From Hufsiella ginkgonis (GTDB lineage Bacteria; Bacteroidota; Bacteroidia; Sphingobacteriales; Sphingobacteriaceae): DNA of 64,000 nt. The stretch's first letter is position 1; each line of letters opens with the position of its first letter. This document shows, one piece after another, positions 9,850 to 19,081 of this stretch. A model generated the notes under the pieces. That model made no database searches. It worked only from the letters and a program-made list of their open reading frames with translations, and was not told where the DNA came from. The position numbers and the translations under genes are program-made. Where the stretch lies: assembly GCF_009834915.1 (NCBI RefSeq), contig NZ_WVHS01000004.1, positions 62,001-126,000 of the forward strand, written 5' to 3'.

Positions 9850-10794
9850 ATGAACGAAATCACTTCAAATAGCGCACCGGGCGAAACCGGCAAAACCATC
9901 CTGCTAACCGGCGGAAGCGGCCTCGTAGGTAAAACACTTACCGAATTATTGCTTAAAAACGGGCATACTGTACACCACCTTACGCGTAACAAAACCAATC
10001 GCACACCGGGCGCCAGGCTATTCCTGTGGAATGTAGGCCAGGAGCAGATCGACCCGGCGAGCATTCGCGGGGTAACTACCGTGATCCACCTGGCGGGGGA
10101 AGGCATCGCGGAAAAACCGTGGACGACCAAACGGAAAGAAGCGATCATAAAAAGCCGCACGGATTCCATCCGGCTGATCTACGGACTGATGAAAACCCAC
10201 CCGCACACCATTGATACCGTGATCTCAGCTTCGGCGGTAGGCTACTACGGCGACCGCGGGGAGGAGGAACTTACGGAAGAAAGCGGCGCGGGAACAGGCT
10301 TTCTTTCAGCGGCCTGTGTTGCATGGGAAGCGGCTGTAGACGAAGCGCCGGAAGGCACCCGCGTAGTAAAATTCCGTACCGGCATCGTGCTCGGACAAGA
10401 CGGCGGGGCGCTCGGTCCACTTGCGAAAACGGTAAAGTTCGGCCTGGGTACACCATTGGGATCCGGTAAGCAATGGATGCCCTGGATCCATATAGACGAT
10501 GCTGCCCGGCTATATGCCCGGGCGGCCGAAGATCCTTCTATAAGGGGCGTGTTCAATATGGCGGCTCCAAACCCGGTGCGGAATGAAGACTTCACAAGAA
10601 TGCTGGCCCATTACTTTAAAAAACCGCTATGGCTGCCAAATGTCCCCGCATTCGCTCTGCGCATCCTGGTAGGCGAAATGAGCACCATGGTACTTGCCAG
10701 CGACCGGACCTCCGCCCGGAAAGTAACGGACACCGCATTCGTATTCTCTTATCCCAACCTCGCCGACGCGCTAAAAAAGATCTATGGCAAATAA
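9850..10794 (+). CDS. TIGR01777 family NAD(P)-binding epimerase-like protein
   Basis: The 314 residues fit the YfcH/TIGR01777 family: an N-terminal nucleotide loop (LLTGGSGLVGKTLTELLL), the HLAGEGIAEKPWT signature, SASAVGYYGDRGEE, RTGIVLGQDGG, WIHIDDAARLY, and a C-terminal DUF1731-like tail. The function is poorly known; the fold is that of extended SDR epimerases. It begins right after the SDR/DUF2867 gene and overlaps the photolyase start by 11 bases, so it belongs to the same message. Confidence 0.9.
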   Translation: MNEITSNSAPGETGKTILLTGGSGLVGKTLTELLLKNGHTVHHLTRNKTNRTPGARLFLWNVGQEQIDPASIRGVTTVIHLAGEGIAEKPWTTKRKEAIIKSRTDSIRLIYGLMKTHPHTIDTVISASAVGYYGDRGEEELTEESGAGTGFLSAACVAWEAAVDEAPEGTRVVKFRTGIVLGQDGGALGPLAKTVKFGLGTPLGSGKQWMPWIHIDDAARLYARAAEDPSIRGVFNMAAPNPVRNEDFTRMLAHYFKKPLWLPNVPAFALRILVGEMSTMVLASDRTSARKVTDTAFVFSYPNLADALKKIYGK

Positions 10795-12103
10795 ACGGTC
10801 GCCGGTAAACATCTTCTGGTTCCGGCGTGATCTCCGGTTAACCGACAACGCAGGATTGTATCATGCCCTGAAACAAGGCCTGCCGGTGATCCCCCTGTTC
10901 ATTTTCGACACTCATATCCTGGACAAACTCCCCGACAAAAATGATGCGCGTGTAACGTTCATCCACCACGCGTTAGCCGAAATGAACGAAGAATTGACAC
11001 GTTTCAGTTCATCGCTTTGCGTGAAATACGGCAAGCCGGAAGAAGTATGGCAGGAACTAACGGCTGAATTCGACATCCGCGAAGTGATCGCTAACACAGA
11101 TTATGAGCCTTATGCCACGGAACGTGAAGATAAAGTACGGAAGGTACTCGGAAAAAATAAGATCCCGTTAACAACCTATAAAGACCAGGTGATCTTTGAA
11201 AAAGACGAGGTGGTGAAGGACGACGGTAAACCCTACACCGTTTTTACCCCCTATAAGCGCAAATGGCTGGCCACACTTAACCCGGAACTTCACCTCAAAG
11301 CGTATCCTGTTACGAAATATGCTAAGAATTTCTACGCCCATACCTCGTGGGAACTGCCCTCACTAAAACAAATAGGCTTTGAAAAAAGCGACCTGGAGCT
11401 CCCCGGTAAAACCTACCGCGATGTGATCGAAGATTACCACCGTACGCGTGATTTTCCGTCCGTTGAAGGCACTTCCAGGATCGGTGCGCATTTACGCTTC
11501 GGTACGCTTAGCATCCGTAAGGTGACCCTGGATGCCTGGGAAGCCCGGGAAAAAACCTGGCTTAACGAGCTGGTATGGCGCGACTTTTACGCCATGATAC
11601 TTTGGCATTTCCCGGAAACGGCAACGGCTGCTTTCAGGAAAAATTTCGACAACATCCGCTGGCGCAACCATGAAGCCGAATTTGAGGCATGGTGCGAGGG
11701 AAAAACCGGCTACCCGCTGGTAGATGCAGGCATGCGGCAGCTCAATGAGACCGGCTGGATGCACAACCGGATCCGCATGGTAACCGCCAGTTTCCTGGCC
11801 AAGCACCTGCTGATCGACTGGCGCTGGGGTGAGGCTTATTTCGCGCGGCGGTTAATTGATTACGACATGGCGAGCAACGTAGGCGGCTGGCAGTGGGCGG
11901 CGGGCTCCGGCAATGATGCGGTCCCCTACTTCAGGGTGTTTAACCCGCAGCTGCAGCAGGAACGGTTCGACCCGGAGATGAAATATATCAGGCGCTGGGT
12001 ACCCGAATTCCACGATCCGTTTAAATACCCTAAACCGATCGTCGATCACAGGGAAGCCCGGGAAAGGGTATTGAAGGAATTTAAACGGGCGTTCGCCGGC
12101 TAA
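10784..12103 (+). CDS. phrB: Deoxyribodipyrimidine photolyase (CPD, class I)
   Basis: Light-dependent repair enzyme that splits cyclobutane pyrimidine dimers in DNA with FADH-. The 439 residues are of usual length. The N-terminal antenna domain begins NIFWFRRDLRLTDNAGLYHAL. The FAD-binding helical domain shows SRIGAHLRFGTLS, LNELVWRDFYAMIL, PLVDAGMRQLNETGWMHNR and the conserved NVGGWQWAAGSGND segment. The ATG lies inside the 3' end of the TIGR01777 gene. It is convergent with the FKBP gene at 12118, with only 14 bases between. Confidence 0.95.
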   Translation: MANKRSPVNIFWFRRDLRLTDNAGLYHALKQGLPVIPLFIFDTHILDKLPDKNDARVTFIHHALAEMNEELTRFSSSLCVKYGKPEEVWQELTAEFDIREVIANTDYEPYATEREDKVRKVLGKNKIPLTTYKDQVIFEKDEVVKDDGKPYTVFTPYKRKWLATLNPELHLKAYPVTKYAKNFYAHTSWELPSLKQIGFEKSDLELPGKTYRDVIEDYHRTRDFPSVEGTSRIGAHLRFGTLSIRKVTLDAWEAREKTWLNELVWRDFYAMILWHFPETATAAFRKNFDNIRWRNHEAEFEAWCEGKTGYPLVDAGMRQLNETGWMHNRIRMVTASFLAKHLLIDWRWGEAYFARRLIDYDMASNVGGWQWAAGSGNDAVPYFRVFNPQLQQERFDPEMKYIRRWVPEFHDPFKYPKPIVDHREARERVLKEFKRAFAG

Positions 12104-12117
12104 GGAAAAGAGGAATG

Positions 12118-13038
12118 TTATTCGATCTTGGTTACCGTCACTTCGAAATCAAGCGAAGAGAAGGCAGGAATGGCGGTAGAGCCCGAAACTCTTGACCCGT
12201 ACACTCCATATGCCTGTTTTGAGGGGGTGACAAACCTGACGGTTGCGCCGGTGGTAACCAGCGGAAGGATCTTTTGCCATGCAACTACCAGGCCGGATAA
12301 AGTCGCGGTATAATCCGTGCCGCTGTCGAACACCTTTCCGCTCAGCAGTTTACCGGTGTAGTTCACCACGACGGTGCTGTCTACGCCGATCGCCGCGGTG
12401 CCGGTACCGGCTTTGGTGATCTTATAATAGATCCCTTCGAGCTTGCTGAAACCGGTCAGGTTATTCGCGGAGAGGTATTTCTGGATCGTAATATCTTCAT
12501 ACTGATCGATCTTTTTCTCGTCGAGCACTTTGAATGTCACATCAAGCGATGCATTTTCAGGTACCTGTATGTTACTGTATCCCGGCAGGTTGGTATAAGC
12601 GTTCTTTCCGTAAGCGAGGCGCGAAGGAATAAGCACCCTAACGCTCCCGTTCTTTTTCAGCACCGCCGTTTTAACAAGTGTCGGCAGCGTCTCTGTCCTT
12701 TTGGTGCCGTACAGGGAAAGATACCCGGCGAAATCATAGATCCGGTTATAAAACGCCAGGGTGTCGGTAGCCGTAAACTTGCCGTCCAGGGAACGTACGG
12801 AGACCAATACCGGGGTTTCTTTCGAAAAGTCGATCGCATCGCCTGTACCGGCCTGCTCCACTTTGTAGTATAATCCCGAAGCGCCGTACTGCTGGAAGGA
12901 CTGGCCCGAGGATTTGATGTAGGCCTGGATGTTGCGCTCATCCTGCTGCTCTACCGTCTCGTAATCCTTTTCACAGGCCGTAAACGCTGTAACCGACAGG
13001 AACAGCAACAGGAATATTCTATTGGAAAATAACTTCAT
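12118..13038 (-). CDS. FKBP-type peptidyl-prolyl isomerase lipoprotein with two FKBP domains
   Basis: Predicted 306-residue lipoprotein. The start at 13038 gives a signal peptide with lipobox-like FTAC. Domain 1 (about 50-170) has the FKBP outline but lacks the FD and GW active-site pattern. Domain 2 (about 195-306) keeps YTGKLLSGKVFDSG, an AW in place of GW, and AYG, so it is probably the active one. Such proteins assist folding of exported proteins on the periplasmic side or at the surface. It begins 10 bases after the stop of the single-domain FKBP, so the two form an operon. An upstream in-frame ATG would add 12 residues ahead of the signal peptide and was rejected. Confidence 0.85.
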   Translation of the reverse strand: MKLFSNRIFLLLFLSVTAFTACEKDYETVEQQDERNIQAYIKSSGQSFQQYGASGLYYKVEQAGTGDAIDFSKETPVLVSVRSLDGKFTATDTLAFYNRIYDFAGYLSLYGTKRTETLPTLVKTAVLKKNGSVRVLIPSRLAYGKNAYTNLPGYSNIQVPENASLDVTFKVLDEKKIDQYEDITIQKYLSANNLTGFSKLEGIYYKITKAGTGTAAIGVDSTVVVNYTGKLLSGKVFDSGTDYTATLSGLVVAWQKILPLVTTGATVRFVTPSKQAYGVYGSRVSGSTAIPAFSSLDFEVTVTKIE

Positions 13039-13048
13039 CGATCTTCTT

Positions 13049-13519
13049 TTAATTCTTAACATCAAGCAATTCAACCGTAAAATCCATGACCGAGTTAGCG
13101 GGAATAGATCCGCGGGCCATATTGCGGTAGCCTAACGGCGACGGAATAATCAGCCTGATCTTGCCGCCTTTCTGGATAAGGGGGATGCCGATCTGCCAGC
13201 CGTCTATCACCTGACCAAGAGGGATATCTGTTCCGGTAGTTGCACTATCAAACAACTGCCCGTTTAGCAGGGTACCGGTGTACTTAACGTTCACAACGGT
13301 GTTGGTGGTATAATTATAAGATCCGGAACCCGGGTTAATGATCGTGTAATACAACCCGGTGCTGTGACGTACTGCCGTGATGTTATTTTTTGCGATAAAA
13401 TCTTTGATCAGGACTTCATCCGCAACCAATTGCTTTGCCGCGTCATATTGATCTTCTTTGGCACAACCCGCACTGAACAGCGTAATAACAAACGCAAAAA
13501 GTATAAATCTCCTCATCAT
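13049..13519 (-). CDS. FKBP-type peptidyl-prolyl isomerase lipoprotein
   Basis: Single-domain FKBP, 156 residues, with a lipoprotein signal (FAFVITLFSAGC). The catalytic domain has VKYTGTLLNGQLFDSA, PLGQVIDGWQIGIPLI, GGKIRLIIPSPLGY and the C-terminal VMDFTVELLDV, with the key Tyr, Phe-Asp, Gly-Trp and Tyr positions present. Expected role: proline isomerisation in exported proteins. The double Met at 13519/13516 is chosen because the -7 promoter box lies at 13535-13542, inside a longer alternative frame that starts at 13585. It heads a two-gene operon with the two-domain FKBP. Confidence 0.9.
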   Translation of the reverse strand: MMRRFILFAFVITLFSAGCAKEDQYDAAKQLVADEVLIKDFIAKNNITAVRHSTGLYYTIINPGSGSYNYTTNTVVNVKYTGTLLNGQLFDSATTGTDIPLGQVIDGWQIGIPLIQKGGKIRLIIPSPLGYRNMARGSIPANSVMDFTVELLDVKN

Positions 13520-13534
13520 GTAAACTTGCGGCTG

Positions 13535-13566
13535 CAAATTTATCTTTTTAAACGGCATTATTGAAG
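13535..13566 (-). promoter_or_regulatory. Promoter of the FKBP operon
   Basis: The minus strand reads TAAATTTG (13542-13535), a perfect -7 element. CTTC sits 20 bases upstream as a weak -33. The expected start of transcription near 13529 leaves about 10 bases of leader before the chosen ATG and rules out the longer start. Confidence 0.5.
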
Positions 13567-13584
13567 GATTAACATTTTTTAACA

Positions 13585-13605
13585 AGCTGAAAGCTAAAAG
13601 CGCAA
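13585..13605. repeat. Heptamer-periodic intergenic repeat, 3 units
   Basis: Three consecutive 7-base units of pattern AGCNNAA, lying between the fadE stop and the FKBP promoter. The period, not the exact sequence, is conserved. The same AGC-type units recur at 19524 and 62552. Confidence 0.5.
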
Positions 13606-13654
13606 GACAGGAAGCGATTGGCAGGCGCCGGCGCGTTTCGCTCTCAGCATCCGG

Positions 13655-15445
13655 TTAAAAACAATATTTACCTGCTTCGACCAGCTGTTTGGCTACGCGC
13701 TGCCTGGCATCCTTTACATTGAACGGCGCAGATTTCGTAAAGCGGCGCAGGCCGACCATCATCACCGCCAGTTCGTCGCCTTCTGCAAACGAGTTAAGCG
13801 CTTCTTTCCCGGCCACCGCTACTTTGTCGACAGCGCCGTACAGGTAAATGCGCATCATATCCAACTGCCCTTTTACCGCTTCTTCGCCGCGAAGGCTGAC
13901 CAGTTTCTCTACCCGCAGCAGGGCCGATTCGGCGAGATATACATAACCGATGATGTCGGCGATGTTCATCAGGATCTCCTGCTCTTTGGCCAGGGTCATC
14001 ATCAGCTTTTGTACCGCGGAGCCCGCGATCATCAGGCCAGCCTTTTTCAGGTTCCTGATCACCTTCTTCTCCGCAGAAAAGAGCGTTTCCTCCTCCTCTG
14101 AAAAGTCGGGAATTGACATCAGCTCTGCGGCCACCGCCTGTGCAGGTGTCATCAGGTCGAGCTCGCCTTTCAGGGCGCGTTTCAGCAGCATGTCTACGAT
14201 CAGCAGGCGGTTGATCTCGTTGGTTCCCTCGAAAATGCGGTTGATCCGGCTATCCCGGTAGGCACGTTCCATCGGGGCTTCGGCAGAATAACCCATTCCG
14301 CCGTAAACCTGCAGGCCTTCATCTACGATATAGTCGAGCATTTCTGAGCCCCACACCTTCAGGATGGCACATTCCACGGCAAACTGTTCGGTCGCTTTCA
14401 GCTTGGCTTTAACAGGGTCCGTTCCGCCGGCAACCAGGTTCCCGTAAGCGTCGTCGATATGCTGGCCGGCCCGGTACGCGGCGCTTTCCACCGCGAAGTT
14501 CCGGGTAGCCATCTCCGCCAGTTTATACCGGATAGCGCCGAACCTGGCGATCTGTAACCCGAACTGCACACGCTCGGTAGCATACTGAATGGCCTGGTCG
14601 AGCGCACGCCGCGACGACCCGATGGCTGCGGCCCCCAGCTTGATCCGCCCGATGTTGAGGATATTCACGGCGATCTTGAACCCGTTTTCGCGCTCGGAAA
14701 GCATATTTTCCACCGGTACAGGGCAGTCGTTAAAGAATACCTGGCGGGTCGACGAGCCTTTGATGCCCAGTTTATGTTCCTCGGGATTCATGGTAATGCC
14801 GCCGAAAGTACGTTCCACAATAAAAGCCGTCAGGTTTTTATCCTCCCCTATTTTCGCAAACACGATGAAAATATCGGCAAACCCGCCATTGGTGATCCAC
14901 ATCTTCTGGCCGTTAATGAGGTAATGCGTACCGGCCTCGTTCAGTTTGGCACTGGTGCGGCCGCTATTGGCATCCGATCCCGCATTGGGCTCCGTTAAAC
15001 AATAACAGGCTTTCCATTCGCCGGAGGCCAGCTTTGGCACGTACTTATTTTTTTGCGCATCGTTGCCGTAATAGAGGATAGGCAGCGTGCCGATACCGGT
15101 ATGCGCAGAGATGGCTACCGCGAAGGAATGACCCGGCCCCATGGAATCGGCCACCAGCATTGAGGTGTTAAAGTTTTTGCCGAAGCCCCCGTATTCCTCG
15201 GGCACCGAAACGGCCAGGAGGCCCAACTCACCCGCTTTGTCCAGGAGACGCTGCATCAGCCCTTCCTCCTGGTCGTCGATCCTGGCGAGGTTCCCGTACA
15301 CTTCACTTTCCAGGAAATCCTCACAGGTTTTCCGGATCATCAGTTGTTCTTCGTCAAACTCCTCGGGGATAAAAATATCTTCGAAAGAGGTTTCGCTGAT
15401 AATAAATTCGCCGCCTTTAATTTTGCTGTTCTTTAATGATTCCAT
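13655..15445 (-). CDS. fadE: Acyl-CoA dehydrogenase (FadE-type, with C-terminal extension)
   Basis: FAD enzyme for the first step of beta-oxidation, turning acyl-CoA into trans-2-enoyl-CoA. The 596 residues consist of the standard about 380-residue ACAD core plus an about 200-residue C-terminal extension, as in very-long-chain enzymes and Bacillus FadE. Core motifs are CYCLTEPNAGSDA, LINGQKMWITNGGFAD, YGGMGYSAEAPMERAYRDSRI and IFEGTNEINR, which holds the catalytic Glu. It is the last gene of marR-fadN-fadA-fadE and starts 15 bases after the thiolase stop. Confidence 0.93.
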   Translation of the reverse strand: MESLKNSKIKGGEFIISETSFEDIFIPEEFDEEQLMIRKTCEDFLESEVYGNLARIDDQEEGLMQRLLDKAGELGLLAVSVPEEYGGFGKNFNTSMLVADSMGPGHSFAVAISAHTGIGTLPILYYGNDAQKNKYVPKLASGEWKACYCLTEPNAGSDANSGRTSAKLNEAGTHYLINGQKMWITNGGFADIFIVFAKIGEDKNLTAFIVERTFGGITMNPEEHKLGIKGSSTRQVFFNDCPVPVENMLSERENGFKIAVNILNIGRIKLGAAAIGSSRRALDQAIQYATERVQFGLQIARFGAIRYKLAEMATRNFAVESAAYRAGQHIDDAYGNLVAGGTDPVKAKLKATEQFAVECAILKVWGSEMLDYIVDEGLQVYGGMGYSAEAPMERAYRDSRINRIFEGTNEINRLLIVDMLLKRALKGELDLMTPAQAVAAELMSIPDFSEEEETLFSAEKKVIRNLKKAGLMIAGSAVQKLMMTLAKEQEILMNIADIIGYVYLAESALLRVEKLVSLRGEEAVKGQLDMMRIYLYGAVDKVAVAGKEALNSFAEGDELAVMMVGLRRFTKSAPFNVKDARQRVAKQLVEAGKYCF

Positions 15446-15460
15446 AACGTTTCAGGTCAT

Positions 15461-16636
15461 TTATAAAAGTTCAAATATTCCCGCCGCGCCTTGCCCGGTG
15501 CCCACGCACATGGTCACCATTCCAAACCGCTGTTCTCTTCTTTTCAGCTCGCTAAAAAGCTGTACGGTAAGCTTTGCGCCCGTGCAGCCAAGCGGGTGAC
15601 CAAGGGCGATAGCGCCACCGTTCACATTTACCACTGCGGGATCAAGGTCCAGCGTACGGATCACCGCGAGCGATTGCGACGCAAAGGCCTCGTTCAGCTC
15701 GATCAGCTGTAGCTCATCCTGTTTCATCCCGGCTTTCTTTAGCGCGAGCGGGACCGCCTCGATCGGCCCGATGCCCATGATCCTCGGCGGAACGCCTGCT
15801 ACTCTATAACTTACCAGCCTGGCGATGGGCGGCACCCCGAGTTGCTTCAGCATCGTTTCCGACACCACGATCACAAAGGCGGCGCCATCCGAGGTTTGCG
15901 AGGAATTGCCGGCCGTAACGCTGCCCCCGGCGGCAAAAACAGGCTTTAATTTACTTAATTTTTCGATGGAGGTGTCGGCACGCGGACCTTCATCCGTATC
16001 CGCCACATATTCTTTTACCTGCTTTTTCATGTTGTCATCCAGGAAAGTTTCTCTCACCTTTACCGGCATCAAACCGTCTTTCAAATGCCCTTTCGCTATG
16101 GCGCTGATGGCCTTCCGGTGCGACTGGTACGCAAACTCATCCTGGTCATCGCGGCTCACCGCATATTCTTTCGCCACCGCCTCGGCCGTTAGGCCCATAC
16201 CCCAATACCAGTCAGGATGCGCTTTGGCCACCGCGGGGTTTGGCACGAGTTTCCAGCCGCCAAACGGCATGCCCGACATTACCTCTACGCCGCCTGCGAT
16301 AATACAATCGGCCATGCCCGCTTTTATCTTAGCGGCCGCCGTCGCAATGGTTTCCAACCCGGAGGCACAGTAGCGATTAATGGTCATCCCCGGCACTTTC
16401 GCGGTATCTAAACCCATGAGCGAAATCATCCGCCCGATGTTAAGGCCCTGCTCCGCTTCGGGCGTTGCGTTGCCCACGATCACGTCGTCCACCTGCTCCT
16501 TATCCAGCGCCGGCACAGAAGCCATTAGTTCCCTGATCACTTCCGCCGCCAGGTCGTCGGCCCGGGTAAACCTGAACAGCCCCCGCGGCGCTTTTCCTAC
16601 CGCGGTGCGCAATCCTGCAATAATGTATGCTTCCAT
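15461..16636 (-). CDS. fadA: Acetyl-CoA C-acyltransferase (thiolase)
   Basis: Thiolase for the last beta-oxidation step, cleaving 3-ketoacyl-CoA with CoA to acetyl-CoA. The 391 residues are of usual length. The active-site Cys lies in NRYCASGLETIA, the GHPLGCTGA motif holds the catalytic His, and the second Cys is in CVGTGQGAA near the C-terminus. It lies 43 bases downstream of fadN and directly upstream of fadE. This order matches the fadN-fadA-fadE operon of Bacillus subtilis, supporting a degradative rather than biosynthetic thiolase. Confidence 0.94.
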   Translation of the reverse strand: MEAYIIAGLRTAVGKAPRGLFRFTRADDLAAEVIRELMASVPALDKEQVDDVIVGNATPEAEQGLNIGRMISLMGLDTAKVPGMTINRYCASGLETIATAAAKIKAGMADCIIAGGVEVMSGMPFGGWKLVPNPAVAKAHPDWYWGMGLTAEAVAKEYAVSRDDQDEFAYQSHRKAISAIAKGHLKDGLMPVKVRETFLDDNMKKQVKEYVADTDEGPRADTSIEKLSKLKPVFAAGGSVTAGNSSQTSDGAAFVIVVSETMLKQLGVPPIARLVSYRVAGVPPRIMGIGPIEAVPLALKKAGMKQDELQLIELNEAFASQSLAVIRTLDLDPAVVNVNGGAIALGHPLGCTGAKLTVQLFSELKRREQRFGMVTMCVGTGQGAAGIFELL

Positions 16637-16679
16637 CCTGCTTTTCTATATCTTTTGAATGAATTTGTTATGCGCTCCC

Positions 16680-19052
16680 CTAATTACGCAGCGCTTTACC
16701 ACTGTTTAAAATGCCCTGGATCCTTTCCAGCGTTTTCCGCTCACCGCAAAGTGACAGAAAAGCCTCACGCTCCAGGTCGAGGAGATATTTTTCGGTAACC
16801 AGCGTAGGTTGCGATAGGTCTCCGCCGCACATCACCCAGCCAAGCTTCTCCGAGATCTTGCGATCGTGTTCAGTAATAAAGTTACCGGCAAACATCGAGT
16901 TGGCGCCTGCGTACACAATCCCGAGCCCTTGTTTACCCAACACCCGGATATCTTTACGGGGCACAGGCTGTGTATAACCCGCTTCGGCCAGGGCAATTGC
17001 GCGGTCCTTCGCGTCTGCCAGTAGCCGCCGGGCGTTCATGGTAATGCCATATTTTCCTTTTTGGAGGTAACCAAGCTCGTACGCTTCCTCACCGGAGGTA
17101 GAAACCTTAGCCATTGCGATGGTCAGGAAACGGTCTTTGAGCGCGTTCTGATCGATCTGGCCGTCGCGAAACTCGTCTGATACCCGCAGGGCAAACTCCT
17201 TGGAGCCGCCGCCGCCCGGTATCACGCCTACCCCAAATTCCACGAGCCCCATATACGTCTCGGCGCTCGCCTGCACGTAATCGGCATGAAGCGAAAACTC
17301 GCATCCGCCGCCAAGCGCCATCTGGTGCGCAGCTACCACTACGGGGATAGACGAGTACCGGATACGCATCGAGGTGTTCTGGAACATTTTTACGGCCATG
17401 TTCAGCTCGTCCCAATCCTGCTCTACCGCCATCATAAAGATCATAGCCACGTTGGCCCCGGCAGAGAAGTTGGCGCCATTATTCCCGATCACCAATCCGC
17501 GGAAATCCTTTTCGGCCAGGTCTATGGCTTTATTAATGCCCTGGATCACCTCGCCGCCTATGGTATTCATTTTGGTATGAAACTCCACATTCAGGATGCC
17601 GTCGCCCAGATCGATCAGCGAGGTCCCGGCATTTTTCCACACGGTAGCAGAAGCCCTCAGCTGATCAAGGATGATCAGGCTTCCGCGCCCCGGAATAGGC
17701 TTATAGCTTTTGGAAGCAGGATCATAAAATTTCCTGGTCCCGTTTTCGAGCTTGTAAAAAGATTTGTTACCCGAGGCTAACATGTCGGCCACCCAGCCGG
17801 CGGGCTGATGTTGGTATTCGGCCATCCCGCTAACGGCTTCGGCTACGCCCAGCGCGTCCCAAACCTCAAAGGGGCCCATCTCCCAGCCGAAACCGGCGCG
17901 CATGGCATCGTCTACCCGGTACAGCTCATCCGAGATCTCAGGCACCCGGTCTGATACGTATTCAAACAAGCCATAGAACGACCTGCGGTAAAACTCTCCG
18001 GCTTTATCAGTACCAGCCAGCAGCACTTTCATACGCCCGGGCAGCTTCTCTACCAGTTTGGCGGCATCCAGCGTAGCTGACTTTACCTTTTGCCGGGGTT
18101 CATATTCCAGCGTTTGCAGGTTCAGGGCAAGAATTTCGGTCGGCCCGTTGTGCTTTATTTTCTTGTAAAAACCCTGCCCTGTTTTGTCGCCCAACCATTT
18201 ATTCCCGGCCATTTTCTCTACGTAGTCCGGAAGACGGAACAGCTCCCGCGCCTTATCCCCGGGGCAGTTTTTGTACAAGCCGCTGGCCACATGGATCATC
18301 GTATCCAATCCCACCACGTCGCTCGTGCGGAAAGTCGCAGATTTGGGCCTGCCCAACGCCGGGCCGGTATATTTATCCACCTCGTCTACGGTAAGGCCCA
18401 TTTCTTTTACCAGGTGCAGCAACGCCATGATCGAGTATACGCCTACCCGGTTGGCGATAAACGCCGGTGTATCTTTGCAAAGCACCGTATTCTTGCCCAG
18501 GAACTTATCGCCATAATCCAGCAGGAAATCGACCACTTCAGGCCGGGTATACTGCGTCGGGATGATCTCCAGCAGCCTAAGATAGCGGGGCGGATTAAAA
18601 AAGTGAGTGCCACAGAAACAGGCTTTGAAATCTTCCGACCGGCCCTCATCCAGCATCCCGATGGGTATCCCGGACGTGTTGGTAGTGATCAGCGTACCCG
18701 GTTTGCGGTATTTCTCTACCTGCCCGTAGATAGATCGTTTGATATCGAGGTTCTCCACCACCACTTCGATCACCCAATCGCAGGACGCGATGTCTTTCAT
18801 ATGGTCGTCGAAATTGCCGGTGGTGATCCGCTGGAGTGCCTTTTGCGTATACAAGGGCGAAGGGCTTGATTTAACCGCCGCTTCAAGCGACGCGTTCACG
18901 ATCTTGTTTCGGGCGGCCTGGTCCGTCCCGGCGTCCCCGGGAACCATGTCCAGCAGCAATACCTCTACCCCGATATTTGCAAAATGGCATGCAATCCGCG
19001 ATCCCATGATCCCGGAACCCAGCACCGCAGTCTTTTTGATTGTTCTTTTCAT
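16680..19052 (-). CDS. fadN: 3-hydroxyacyl-CoA dehydrogenase / enoyl-CoA hydratase fusion (FadN-type)
   Basis: Bifunctional beta-oxidation enzyme of 790 residues with the dehydrogenase part first. There is an NAD loop at VLGSGIMGSRIA (about 10-21), then the helical 3HCDH C-domain (CKDTPAFIANRVG, LGRPKSATFRTSDVVGLD). The crotonase part follows (about 470-680), with GNNGANFSAGANVAM and HQMALGGGCEFSLHADY forming the oxyanion and active-site segments. This order is opposite to E. coli FadB and matches Bacillus FadN. It starts 29 bases after marR, and transcription should be under MarR control. Confidence 0.93.
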   Translation of the reverse strand: MKRTIKKTAVLGSGIMGSRIACHFANIGVEVLLLDMVPGDAGTDQAARNKIVNASLEAAVKSSPSPLYTQKALQRITTGNFDDHMKDIASCDWVIEVVVENLDIKRSIYGQVEKYRKPGTLITTNTSGIPIGMLDEGRSEDFKACFCGTHFFNPPRYLRLLEIIPTQYTRPEVVDFLLDYGDKFLGKNTVLCKDTPAFIANRVGVYSIMALLHLVKEMGLTVDEVDKYTGPALGRPKSATFRTSDVVGLDTMIHVASGLYKNCPGDKARELFRLPDYVEKMAGNKWLGDKTGQGFYKKIKHNGPTEILALNLQTLEYEPRQKVKSATLDAAKLVEKLPGRMKVLLAGTDKAGEFYRRSFYGLFEYVSDRVPEISDELYRVDDAMRAGFGWEMGPFEVWDALGVAEAVSGMAEYQHQPAGWVADMLASGNKSFYKLENGTRKFYDPASKSYKPIPGRGSLIILDQLRASATVWKNAGTSLIDLGDGILNVEFHTKMNTIGGEVIQGINKAIDLAEKDFRGLVIGNNGANFSAGANVAMIFMMAVEQDWDELNMAVKMFQNTSMRIRYSSIPVVVAAHQMALGGGCEFSLHADYVQASAETYMGLVEFGVGVIPGGGGSKEFALRVSDEFRDGQIDQNALKDRFLTIAMAKVSTSGEEAYELGYLQKGKYGITMNARRLLADAKDRAIALAEAGYTQPVPRKDIRVLGKQGLGIVYAGANSMFAGNFITEHDRKISEKLGWVMCGGDLSQPTLVTEKYLLDLEREAFLSLCGERKTLERIQGILNSGKALRN

Positions 19053-19081
19053 GTTGTAGCACCTAACGTGTTTGTAGTACC

